Below, in pieces: positions 1 through 5,981 of a DNA stretch of 11,814 bases. Source of the stretch: a bacterium (GTDB taxonomy: Bacteria > Patescibacteriota > Minisyncoccia > Minisyncoccales > GWA2-38-27). The DNA is taken from assembly GCA_029553225.1 (NCBI GenBank), contig JAKPCP010000017.1:1-11814 (forward strand), in the 5' to 3' direction. Position 1 is the stretch's first letter; the number at the start of each line of letters is the position of its first letter. Position numbers and translations under genes: made by a program. The notes beneath the pieces were generated by a model. The model was not told the origin of the DNA. It was given only the letters and a program-made list of their open reading frames with translations, and made no database searches.

Positions 1-1104
1 ATATTTATACGACATCTTTCTCGCTGCTTCTGCTATTTCTTCAATGCTATTTTCCCCTCCGTCCCAATTTGAATGACAATGAAGATCCCCTTTAATATCT
101 CTTTGCTCTATTAAAAATGGCAAACTATTATTCAATGCTGCCTCGATCTCATTATTATTTTCTCTTAATTCCGGGGGAACAAAACACATTCCTAATTTAT
201 TATAAATACCTTCTTCATCTTTACCGGCAATCATTGTTTTTCCTTTAAAAAGACCATACTCTGAAAGTTTTAATCCTTTTTCAATCGCAATTTTTCTTAA
301 AACAATATTATGCTCTTTATTACCAGTAAAATATTGTAAAGCCGCCCCATACGATTTTAATGGAACAACTCTTAAATCAATATCAAACCCCTCTTTTACT
401 CTTACAGAAGATTTAGTAGTGCCTTTTCCCCAAATTTTTACAATATTAGGTAAAGAGACAAAATAATCCATAACCTTTTCTGGATTATTAGAGATGATTA
501 AAATATCTATATCGCCTATTGTTGATTTTCTCCTTCTCAAAGATCCGGCAAAAGAAATCCTTTTCACTTCTTTTAATCCTTCTAACTTTTTGAAAACATC
601 TTCGGCAATTGGTAAAATTTCTGCTAATAAAAATCTTCCTTTTGTTCTTTTAACAAAACTTATTCCCTCTAAAATATTTTTTTCTGTTTTTTTTCCAAAG
701 CCAAAAAGTGGGGCAATTTTATGTTCTTTTGCTGCTTTTTCCAAATCATTTAAGTTTTTAATACCCAGTTTTTGATATAAAACTTTTGCCTTTTTAGGAC
801 CTAATCCTTCAATTGAAGTTAATTCTTCTAAATTTAAAGGAAATTTTTTCTTAAAATCTTCGTAATATTTTATTTTTCCTGTTTTTAAATATTCCTCAAT
901 TTTTTCAGCAATGCTTTTTCCCACGCCAGGAATTTTTTCTAATTCTTTTATTCCTCCTCTTTTATAAATATCCTCAACATCTTCCTCTAGTCCCTCAATT
1001 GCCATTGCTGCTTTTTCATAAGCGTATGGTTTAAAGGAAATTTTTTCCATTTCTAAAAAATTGGCGATTTCATATAATATTTTAGCAATCTCTTGGTTTT
1101 TCAT
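1..1104 (-). CDS. polX: DNA polymerase/3'-5' exonuclease PolX (partial, C-terminus cut by window edge)
   Basis: A family X DNA polymerase of the bacterial PHP-fused type, expected to fill short gaps in base-excision repair. The frame is open for 368 codons from the ATG at 1104 to the window edge, without a stop. Helix-hairpin-helix motifs are visible at about residues 55-68 (IPGVGKSIAEKI) and 95-106 (SIEGLGPKKA). The nucleotidyltransferase core follows: G187-S188-LRRR, then the metal-binding pair D198/D200 in IGDIDIL, and the third aspartate D243 in FDIDLRVV. The C-terminal PHP phosphoesterase domain starts near residue 337 with GDLHCHSNWDG (H342, H344) and is cut off; family members are about 570 residues, so roughly 200 residues lie outside. 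It is divergent from the 5'-3' exonuclease gene, 61 bases away. An extended -10 box lies only about 13 bases upstream of the ATG and no Shine-Dalgarno is seen, so the mRNA may be nearly leaderless. Confidence 0.95.
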   Translation of the reverse strand, partial: MKNQEIAKILYEIANFLEMEKISFKPYAYEKAAMAIEGLEEDVEDIYKRGGIKELEKIPGVGKSIAEKIEEYLKTGKIKYYEDFKKKFPLNLEELTSIEGLGPKKAKVLYQKLGIKNLNDLEKAAKEHKIAPLFGFGKKTEKNILEGISFVKRTKGRFLLAEILPIAEDVFKKLEGLKEVKRISFAGSLRRRKSTIGDIDILIISNNPEKVMDYFVSLPNIVKIWGKGTTKSSVRVKEGFDIDLRVVPLKSYGAALQYFTGNKEHNIVLRKIAIEKGLKLSEYGLFKGKTMIAGKDEEGIYNKLGMCFVPPELRENNNEIEAALNNSLPFLIEQRDIKGDLHCHSNWDGGENSIEEIAEAARKMSYKY

Positions 1105-1116
1105 AAGATTTTATTT

Positions 1117-1125
1117 ATTATAACA
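1117..1125 (-). promoter_or_regulatory. Extended -10 promoter of polX
   Basis: On the minus strand the sequence reads TGTTATAAT, a TGn extended -10 followed by a perfect TATAAT hexamer (1122 to 1117). No convincing -35 lies 17 bases upstream. Transcription would start near 1110, about 6 bases before the polX ATG. It faces away from the promoter of the divergent exonuclease gene. Confidence 0.6.
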
Positions 1126-1130
1126 TAAAT

Positions 1131-1159
1131 TTAGTAAAAATTATTTTTTGTGATAAAAT
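1131..1159 (+). promoter_or_regulatory. Extended -10 promoter of the 5'-3' exonuclease operon
   Basis: The box TGATAAAAT (1151-1159) is an extended -10 with hexamer TAAAAT. A weak -35 (TTAGTA, 1131-1136) sits 17 bases upstream. The expected start of transcription, about 7 bases past the hexamer, coincides with the ATG at 1166, which predicts a leaderless mRNA. Confidence 0.55.
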
Positions 1160-1165
1160 TAAAAA

Positions 1166-2059
1166 ATGATGGAAGAAAATAAAATATTTATTATAATTGA
1201 TTCTAATGCTTTAATTCACCGCGCTTATCATGCCTTACCTCCTTTAAAAACAAAAAACGGGGAATTAATTAATGCTGTTTATGGTTTTTTACTAGTTTTT
1301 TTAAAAGCAATAAAAGAATTTCACCCAGAATATATTGCTGCTGCTTTTGATTTAAAGGCTCCAACTTTCAGACATAATCATTTTAAAGAATATAAAGCAA
1401 AAAGGCCTAAAATGCCGGATGAATTTTACCAGCAAATCCCAATAATCAAAGATTTTTTAAAAGCCTTTAATGTTCCTATTTTTGAGAAAGAAGGGTTTGA
1501 AGCAGATGATATTATTGGAACTATTTCTGATTTACTTTCCAAAAATGAAAAAGATTTAGAAATAATTATTTTAACCGGAGATTCTGATATTTTTCAATTG
1601 ATTAATAAAAATACTAAGGTTTACGCGCCTAAAAAGGGATTAAAAGACACTCTTTTGTATGATGAGGAAAAAATCAGGGAAAAATATAATTTAACGCCAG
1701 ACCAATTAATTGATTTTAAATCTTTAAAAGGTGATGCCTCTGATAATATCTCCGGAGTTAAGGGAATTGGAGAAAAAACAGCAATAGAGTTAATTAGAAA
1801 ATTTAAAAATCTTGAAAATTTATACAAAGAGATAGAAAATGAAACTGAGGAATCAAAAGAAATTAAAGAAAGGATAAAAGAAATTTTGATAAAAAATAAA
1901 GAAGCAGCTTTCTTTAGTAAAATGCTTGTTGAAATTAGAAAAGATGCACCCATTGATTTTAAATTAGAAAATTGCCAATGGAAGGGATATAATAAAAAAA
2001 ATGCAGAAGAGCTTTTAAAAAATTACGAATTTTTTACTTTAATAAATAAACTCCCTTAA
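1166..2059 (+). CDS. Stand-alone 5'-3' exonuclease (DNA polymerase I N-terminal domain, FEN-like)
   Basis: A flap endonuclease/5'-3' exonuclease that would remove RNA primers or displaced 5' flaps during lagging-strand maturation and repair. The 297 residues match the N-terminal domain of DNA polymerase I and stop at the usual domain end (ELLKNYEFFTLINKLP); no 3'-5' exonuclease or polymerase domain follows, since the stop codon is clean and another gene begins 3 bases later. Metal-binding acidic residues are visible: D12 (IIDSNALIHRAYHA), D62 (AAFDLKAPTFRH), E112/D114/D115 (GFEADD), D139/D141 (TGDSD) and D190/D193 (KGDASDN). The helix-3-turn-helix DNA-binding motif SGVKGIGEKTAIELI is at about 196-210. 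Start: ATG at 1166 or, in the same frame, 1169; 1166 is kept because it coincides with the expected transcription start. It forms an operon with the histidine kinase downstream. Whether a separate polymerase domain is encoded elsewhere cannot be told. Confidence 0.93.
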   Translation: MMEENKIFIIIDSNALIHRAYHALPPLKTKNGELINAVYGFLLVFLKAIKEFHPEYIAAAFDLKAPTFRHNHFKEYKAKRPKMPDEFYQQIPIIKDFLKAFNVPIFEKEGFEADDIIGTISDLLSKNEKDLEIIILTGDSDIFQLINKNTKVYAPKKGLKDTLLYDEEKIREKYNLTPDQLIDFKSLKGDASDNISGVKGIGEKTAIELIRKFKNLENLYKEIENETEESKEIKERIKEILIKNKEAAFFSKMLVEIRKDAPIDFKLENCQWKGYNKKNAEELLKNYEFFTLINKLP

Positions 2060-2062
2060 TTT

Positions 2063-3244
2063 ATGTGGGAAGAAAACCAAGAAAATCAAAACAATATAAA
2101 TGAAGAAAAATCTAATAAGTATTTAAAAAACTTATTAGATGAACTTGAAAAAACAAAAAAAGAGATAGAAGAAGAAAGAGATAGAACCAATGCTATTATT
2201 TCAAATCTTGTTGATGGAATTTTATTTTTTGATGAGAAAAAAAACATTTCTCTTGTCAATCCAAAAGCAGAAGAAATTTTAGAAATAAAAGCAGAAGATG
2301 TATTAAATAAAAATATTTTAGAATTAACAAAATTTCCTATTTTTCTTCCCTTAATTGATGTTTTAGGAGCAGAGATAAGAACTCTTTTTAGAAAAGAGAT
2401 AAAATTAAAAGAAAATTTAATCTTTGAAATATCTTCTGTTCCTTTAAGTATAAACCAAAAAAGAATAGGAAACCTTGCAGTTTTACATGATATAACTCGG
2501 GAAAAATTAATTGAAAAACTTAAGAATGAATTTGTTTCTTTGTCTGCTCATCAGTTAAGAACGCCTCTTTCAGCAATAAAATGGATTATTGAATCATTAT
2601 TAAATGAAGAAGCAGGAAAAATAACAGAAGAGCAAAAAGAGCTTTTAATCAAAGCAAAAATAAGTAATAACAGAATGATAAAATTAATTGATGATTTATT
2701 AGACGTAACAAAAATTGAAGAAGGAAGATATATTGGAGAAATGACTTTGACTAATTTAGAACCTATTGTTGAATCATCGATAGATACATATAAAGAAGAA
2801 ATCAAAAGAAAAAAAATAAGATTAGAAGTTAAAGGATTATCAGATAATTTGCCAAAAGTTATGGCAGACGTGGAGAAAATAAAGATAGCTTTTCAAAATA
2901 TTTTTGACAATGCAGTAAAATACACAAAAGAAGGAGGAAAAATATTTGTTTCTCTAAATTACGATGAGAAAAATAAAGAAATATTAATTCAAGTTAAAGA
3001 TACGGGCATTGGAATCCCTAAAAATCAACAAGAAAGAATTTTTACAAAATTTTTTAGAGGATCAAATGCCACACCAATAGATACAGAAGGAAGCGGGTTA
3101 GGTTTATTTTTAACAAAAAACATTATTGAAGCTCACTATGGAAAAATATGGTTTGAATCAGAAGAAAATAAAGGAACCACTTTTTACTTTACTCTTCCAG
3201 TTAAAGAGTCTTATGCTGAATATATAACTAAAGAATTTTATTAA
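2063..3244 (+). CDS. Soluble PAS-domain sensor histidine kinase
   Basis: A histidine kinase of 393 residues that autophosphorylates and passes phosphate to a response regulator, probably the one encoded next. Order of parts: an acidic/lysine-rich coiled-coil start (about 15-45), a PAS-type sensor domain (about 42-147, beginning NAIISNLVDGILFFDE and ending VLHDITREK), a HisKA dimerisation domain with phosphoacceptor H163 in SAHQLRTPLSAIKW, and a complete HATPase_c domain: N-box QNIFDNAVKYT (N279, N283), G1 box DTGIGIP (313-319), F-box FTKFFRG and G2 box GSGLGL (343-348). No membrane segment is present, so it should be cytoplasmic and sense an internal signal; the ligand is unknown. The ATG at 2063 is 3 bases after the exonuclease stop codon with no Shine-Dalgarno, so translation is probably coupled. 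All catalytic motifs are intact. Confidence 0.95.
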   Translation: MWEENQENQNNINEEKSNKYLKNLLDELEKTKKEIEEERDRTNAIISNLVDGILFFDEKKNISLVNPKAEEILEIKAEDVLNKNILELTKFPIFLPLIDVLGAEIRTLFRKEIKLKENLIFEISSVPLSINQKRIGNLAVLHDITREKLIEKLKNEFVSLSAHQLRTPLSAIKWIIESLLNEEAGKITEEQKELLIKAKISNNRMIKLIDDLLDVTKIEEGRYIGEMTLTNLEPIVESSIDTYKEEIKRKKIRLEVKGLSDNLPKVMADVEKIKIAFQNIFDNAVKYTKEGGKIFVSLNYDEKNKEILIQVKDTGIGIPKNQQERIFTKFFRGSNATPIDTEGSGLGLFLTKNIIEAHYGKIWFESEENKGTTFYFTLPVKESYAEYITKEFY

Positions 3245-3257
3245 AAACAAAATCTCA

Positions 3258-3286
3258 TTTACAAAATAAAAAATATAAAATATAAT
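3258..3286 (+). promoter_or_regulatory. Sigma-70-type promoter of the response regulator/fpg pair
   Basis: TTTACA (3258-3263), a 17-base spacer and a perfect TATAAT (3281-3286) lie in the 80-base gap between the kinase and the response regulator. Transcription would start near 3293, leaving a leader of about 32 bases. The receiver and fpg can therefore be expressed apart from the kinase operon. Confidence 0.6.
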
Positions 3287-3324
3287 AAAAATAAGAACTT
3301 ATTAAATAAATTTTATTAAAAATT

Positions 3325-3693
3325 ATGAAAAAAGTATTAATAGTTGAAGATGATAAATTTCTAAGAGAATTAATGGCCCAAAAATTAATAAAAGAAGATT
3401 ATGATGTAGTTGAAGCAATTGATGGAGAAGATGGATTGTCTAAGGCAAAAGAGACAAAACCAGATTTAATCTTACTTGATTTAATTTTACCAGGAATAGA
3501 CGGGTTTGAAGTTTTAGCGAAGTTAAAAGAAGATGTATCTGTTTCTGAAATTCCTGTTGTCATTCTCTCTAATTTAGGACAAAGAGAAGATATAGAAAGA
3601 GGGTTAAAATTAGGCGCAGTTGATTTTTTAATAAAAGCCCATTTTACTCCACAAGAAATTGTTAATAAAGTAAAAGAAATTATAGGTATTTAA
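3325..3693 (+). CDS. Single-domain response regulator (CheY-like receiver)
   Basis: A 122-residue stand-alone receiver domain. The acidic pocket (E8, D9, D10 in IVEDDKFLREL), phosphoacceptor D52 in LLDLILPGIDGFE, the switch serine S82 in VVILSNLG, and the conserved lysine K104 in FLIKA are all present, so phosphorylation should be functional. There is no DNA-binding or enzymatic output domain; it must act by binding a partner, as CheY- or Spo0F-type regulators do, or belong to a phosphorelay. The histidine kinase just upstream is the obvious phosphodonor. Its stop codon overlaps the fpg start codon by one base (TAATG), which implies translational coupling with the DNA glycosylase. Confidence 0.94.
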   Translation: MKKVLIVEDDKFLRELMAQKLIKEDYDVVEAIDGEDGLSKAKETKPDLILLDLILPGIDGFEVLAKLKEDVSVSEIPVVILSNLGQREDIERGLKLGAVDFLIKAHFTPQEIVNKVKEIIGI

Positions 3694-4574
3694 TGCCAGA
3701 ACTACCTGAAGTTGAAACAACAATTCGCCAACTAAAAACAGAGGTTCTTAATAGAACCTTTGTTGATTTTTGGACAGACACGCCAAAAATAATAAAAAAA
3801 CCAAAAAATATAAATGATTTTAAAAAACAGATAATAGGCAAAAAAATTTTAAATCTTAGACGCAAGGGGAAAAATATAATTTTTGATTTATCCGAAAGTA
3901 AAAGTTTATTAATTCACCAAAAATTAACAGGACATTTACTTTTTGGGGAATGGAAATTATTAAACAATAAATGGGTTCCTGCTAAAAAAAATGCTTTAGC
4001 TGAAAAAATTAATAGTTATATTCATTTATTGTTTGTTTTTGATAATAATAAAATGATGGCTTTATCTGATTTAAGAAAATTTGCTAAAGTAGAATTATGG
4101 GATAAAGATAAACTTGAAAATTCAGATGTTTTTAAAAAAATAGGAATAGATCCTATGGATAAAAATTTTACTTTTAAAGGACTCAAAGAAATTTTAAAAA
4201 ATAAAAAAGGACCAATTAAAAAAATTTTAATGAACCAAGAAATTATTGCTGGTATTGGAAATATTTATTCTGATGAGATTTTATGGGACTCAAAAATTCA
4301 TCCTTTAACAAAAATATCATCTTTAGAGGATAAAGAATTAAAAAAAATTTATTTATCAATCAAAAAAATACTAAAAAAAGCAATTAAATTAAAAGGAGAA
4401 AGTTTTTCTGATTATCGTTTGCCATCGGGAGAAAGGGGAAATTTTGATAAAGAAAGAAAGGTTTATCGCAGAGAAAACCAACAATGCTTTCGATGTAAAA
4501 ATTCAATAAAAAGAGTAAAAATTAACAACAGAAGTGCTTATTTTTGTCCTTTTTGTCAAAAAAACGATCTTTAA
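3693..4574 (+). CDS. mutM: Formamidopyrimidine-DNA glycosylase (Fpg/MutM)
   Basis: A bifunctional DNA glycosylase/AP lyase that removes 8-oxoguanine and formamidopyrimidines. The N-terminus is the diagnostic MPELPEVETT, with the catalytic proline P2 exposed after Met removal and E3 behind it. The conserved lysine lies in RRKGKNIIF (K60). DLRKF (about 126-130) occupies the place of the void-filling arginine/phenylalanine loop. The helix-two-turn-helix carries AGIGNIYSDEILW with N190. A complete C-terminal zinc finger is present: C265, C268, C285 and C288, with the conserved arginine R280 in the loop. At 293 residues it is slightly longer than the usual ~270. It starts inside the stop codon of the response regulator, so both are likely co-translated. 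A promoter and terminator-like hairpin lie about 50-105 bases downstream. Confidence 0.96.
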   Translation: MPELPEVETTIRQLKTEVLNRTFVDFWTDTPKIIKKPKNINDFKKQIIGKKILNLRRKGKNIIFDLSESKSLLIHQKLTGHLLFGEWKLLNNKWVPAKKNALAEKINSYIHLLFVFDNNKMMALSDLRKFAKVELWDKDKLENSDVFKKIGIDPMDKNFTFKGLKEILKNKKGPIKKILMNQEIIAGIGNIYSDEILWDSKIHPLTKISSLEDKELKKIYLSIKKILKKAIKLKGESFSDYRLPSGERGNFDKERKVYRRENQQCFRCKNSIKRVKINNRSAYFCPFCQKNDL

Positions 4575-4624
4575 TCTCTTCTAATATTTTCTTTAAAAAT
4601 ATCCTTTTAAATTATTAATCTCTA

Positions 4625-4653
4625 TTGACAATGGTTTTTGTTTATGATAAAAT
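4625..4653 (+). promoter_or_regulatory. Near-consensus promoter upstream of the 3D-domain gene
   Basis: TTGACA (4625-4630) is a perfect -35, the spacer is exactly 17 bases, and the -10 is an extended TGATAAAAT (hexamer TAAAAT, 4648-4653). It is the best promoter match in the window. The predicted start near 4660 falls at the first bases of a terminator-like hairpin. Its most likely target is the 3D-domain gene at 4779, giving a leader of about 120 bases, but a very short RNA ending at the hairpin is also possible. Confidence 0.7.
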
Positions 4654-4657
4654 TTAT

Positions 4658-4681
4658 AAACCCCTCAAAAGGGGTTTTTTT
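4658..4681 (+). terminator. Terminator-like hairpin with T-tract directly after a promoter
   Basis: Arms AAACCCC (4658-4664) and GGGGTTT (4671-4677) pair perfectly around the loop TCAAAA and are followed by an unbroken run of seven T (4675-4681), the form of an intrinsic terminator. It could end transcription from fpg, whose stop codon is 84 bases upstream. It also begins where the promoter at 4625-4653 should start RNA synthesis, which is unusual. Confidence 0.65.
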
Positions 4682-4682
4682 A

Positions 4683-4719
4683 ATGACTAAATTTTTATTT
4701 ATAATAAAATTTTAGTCAT
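4683..4719. repeat. Inverted repeat, 17-base arms, 3-base loop
   Basis: The left arm starts ATGACTAAA and the right arm ends TTTAGTCAT; the 17-base arms (4683-4699 and 4703-4719) match at 16 positions around TAT. It directly abuts the next inverted repeat. It is AT-rich without a following T-tract, so it is not a standard terminator. It could be an RNA stem in the leader of the 3D gene, an operator for a dimeric repressor, or part of a small repetitive element. Confidence 0.7.
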
Positions 4720-4780
4720 ATACTTTAACAAATTCAGTATAAAAAGCATAAAGCTAATAATACTGAGTTTGTAAAAGTAT
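4720..4780. repeat. Inverted repeat, 21-base arms, reaching the start codon of the 3D gene
   Basis: Arms at 4720-4740 (ATACTTTAACAAATTCAGTA plus T) and 4760-4780 match at 19 of 21 positions, with a 19-base loop. One mismatch becomes a G-U pair in RNA. The right arm includes the first two bases of the ATG at 4779-4781, so the folded RNA would bury the start codon. No Shine-Dalgarno is seen. Either a translation-control stem or a DNA operator is possible. Confidence 0.7.
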
Positions 4781-5393
4781 GAACTACTTTCTTTATCGGG
4801 CGATATTTAATTCAAGAGATTGTTTAATCTGGCTTAAAGAAAAACAAAAACCAATCTTAAATTTCGCCTTAAATAAAAAAAGAGTAATTCTTTTTACAAT
4901 TTCAGGGATTATTATAACCGCTTTTACTCTCGGTTATACTCTTTCAGAAGCCAGAGATATAGAAAATTTTTCTATTATCAACCCTGATTTAAATAGCTCT
5001 TTAAATACAATTCAAGAAAATAGCGTTTTAGCAATATCTAATCCTTCATTTATATCTTCTTTATCTTTATCTATTTTAACCGAAGAAGAAGCAGAAAAAG
5101 AAAAAATAGAGGTAATAATTACTGCTTATTCAAGTACTCCTTGGGAAACAGATGACGACCCATTTATTACTGCATCTGGGACAACAGTTAAAGATGGTAT
5201 TGTAGCTAACAACTTTTTACCATTTGGTACTAAAATCAGGATACCAGAAATTTATGGTGATAAAATATTCATAGTTGAAGACAGAATGCATCCAGCAAAA
5301 GGAAACTATCATATTGATATTTGGTTTCCAAGTTATTATGAAGCAAAAAATTTCGGAGTAAAGGAAAGTTATATTGAAATAGTTGAGGGATAA
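4779..5393 (+). CDS. Membrane-anchored 3D-domain (RlpA-like double-psi beta-barrel) protein
   Basis: A 204-residue protein with a basic N-terminus, one hydrophobic segment at about 36-56 (VILFTISGIIITAFTLGYTL), a low-complexity Ser/Asn-rich linker (60-100), and a C-terminal 3D domain (about 110-203). That domain shows ITAYSSTPWETDDDP, TASGT, LPFGTKIRIP, VEDRM with D168 and HIDIWF with D180, ending KNFGVKESYIEIVE. Related domains occur in peptidoglycan lytic transglycosylases and resuscitation/stationary-phase cell-wall proteins, so an extracytoplasmic role in wall remodelling is likely, though activity is not proven. By my recalled alignment the first of the three namesake aspartates is replaced here (DGIVANNFLPFGT). 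The gene stands alone behind an unusual structured leader and converges on the pyrophosphatase gene. Confidence 0.85.
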   Translation: MNYFLYRAIFNSRDCLIWLKEKQKPILNFALNKKRVILFTISGIIITAFTLGYTLSEARDIENFSIINPDLNSSLNTIQENSVLAISNPSFISSLSLSILTEEEAEKEKIEVIITAYSSTPWETDDDPFITASGTTVKDGIVANNFLPFGTKIRIPEIYGDKIFIVEDRMHPAKGNYHIDIWFPSYYEAKNFGVKESYIEIVEG

Positions 5394-5437
5394 ATAATTA
5401 AAAACCGCGATATTTTATATCGCGGTTTTTAATTATT
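5393..5437. terminator. Bidirectional terminator between convergent genes
   Basis: A perfect 21-bp inverted repeat (5393-5413 and 5417-5437) with a TTT loop. The GC-rich core ACCGCGATAT is flanked by A-runs on the left and T-runs on the right, so it reads as an intrinsic terminator on both strands. It overlaps the last base of the 3D gene's TAA stop and the last base of the pyrophosphatase TAA stop. Confidence 0.92.
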
Positions 5438-5949
5438 TATAAGAGATGTTTTTTAATATCTTCTTCAGCAGCGCTTTTACTTAAAAATTCTTTTGTTTTT
5501 ACCCATTTTCCCGGCTCCAGCTGTTTATAGCTATCAAAAAAATGTTTTATTTTTTGCTTAATAGAAAGATTTAAATCTCCGATATCTTTAATATCGCTAT
5601 ATTGCGGGTCAACTTTTTCAATTGGCACGGCAATAATTTTTGTATCTATTCCTTCTTCATCTTCCATTTCTAACATTCCTATTGGCCTGCATCTAATAAT
5701 TGTTTGAGGTAAAACTGACAAAGAAGAAATAACTAAAACATCTATCGGATCCCCATCTTCTGTTTTTGTTTGAGGAATAAACCCATAATTAAAAGGATAT
5801 TTCATTGCTGTATATAAAAACCTGTCAACAAAAAGAACATTTTGTTCTTTATCAAATTCATATTTTACTGAAGAATCTTGAGATATTTCAATAAAAACAT
5901 TAATTTCTGATGGCAAATTTTTACCTGCTGGAATTTTATTAATATCCAT
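5437..5949 (-). CDS. ppa: Inorganic pyrophosphatase, family I
   Basis: A soluble Mg-dependent pyrophosphatase that hydrolyses pyrophosphate to two phosphates and so drives nucleic-acid and aminoacyl-tRNA synthesis. At 170 residues it has the usual bacterial length. The family signature DGDPIDVLV carries D65, D67 and D70. Other active-site residues fall at the same numbers as in the E. coli enzyme as I recall it: K29 and E31 (VKYEF), R43, Y55 (YPFNYGFIPQ), D97 and D102 and K104 (MEDEEGIDTK), Y141 and K142. It follows the S1-like gene after 32 bases with no promoter visible between them, so the two are probably co-transcribed. It ends in the shared terminator. No Shine-Dalgarno is visible before the ATG. 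Confidence 0.97.
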   Translation of the reverse strand: MDINKIPAGKNLPSEINVFIEISQDSSVKYEFDKEQNVLFVDRFLYTAMKYPFNYGFIPQTKTEDGDPIDVLVISSLSVLPQTIIRCRPIGMLEMEDEEGIDTKIIAVPIEKVDPQYSDIKDIGDLNLSIKQKIKHFFDSYKQLEPGKWVKTKEFLSKSAAEEDIKKHLL

Positions 5950-5981
5950 ATTTAAATGATTAATTAATAATTTGTTAAAAT

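Noticed and set aside
494..775. 93-codon plus-strand ORF
   Set aside because: It lies antisense inside polX, whose frame shows clear catalytic motifs; the product is low-complexity Phe/Ser/Lys of a shadow frame.
1621..1953. 110-codon minus-strand ORF
   Set aside because: Antisense to the exonuclease H3TH region; Ser/Phe/Ile-rich shadow without motifs.
2551..2805. 84-codon minus-strand ORF
   Set aside because: Antisense to the HisKA region of the kinase; no recognisable content.
3291..3302. Short inverted repeat ATAAG-AA-CTTAT before the response regulator
   Set aside because: Five-base arms in AT-rich DNA are expected by chance.
3680..3865. 61-codon minus-strand ORF
   Set aside because: Antisense to the Fpg N-terminus, which is diagnostic.
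4683..4715. Ten-codon leader peptide (MTKFLFIIKF) in the 3D-gene leader
   Set aside because: It is produced by the palindrome at 4683-4719, has no ribosome binding site and no regulatory codon run, so chance is the simpler reading. Attenuation through it is not excluded.
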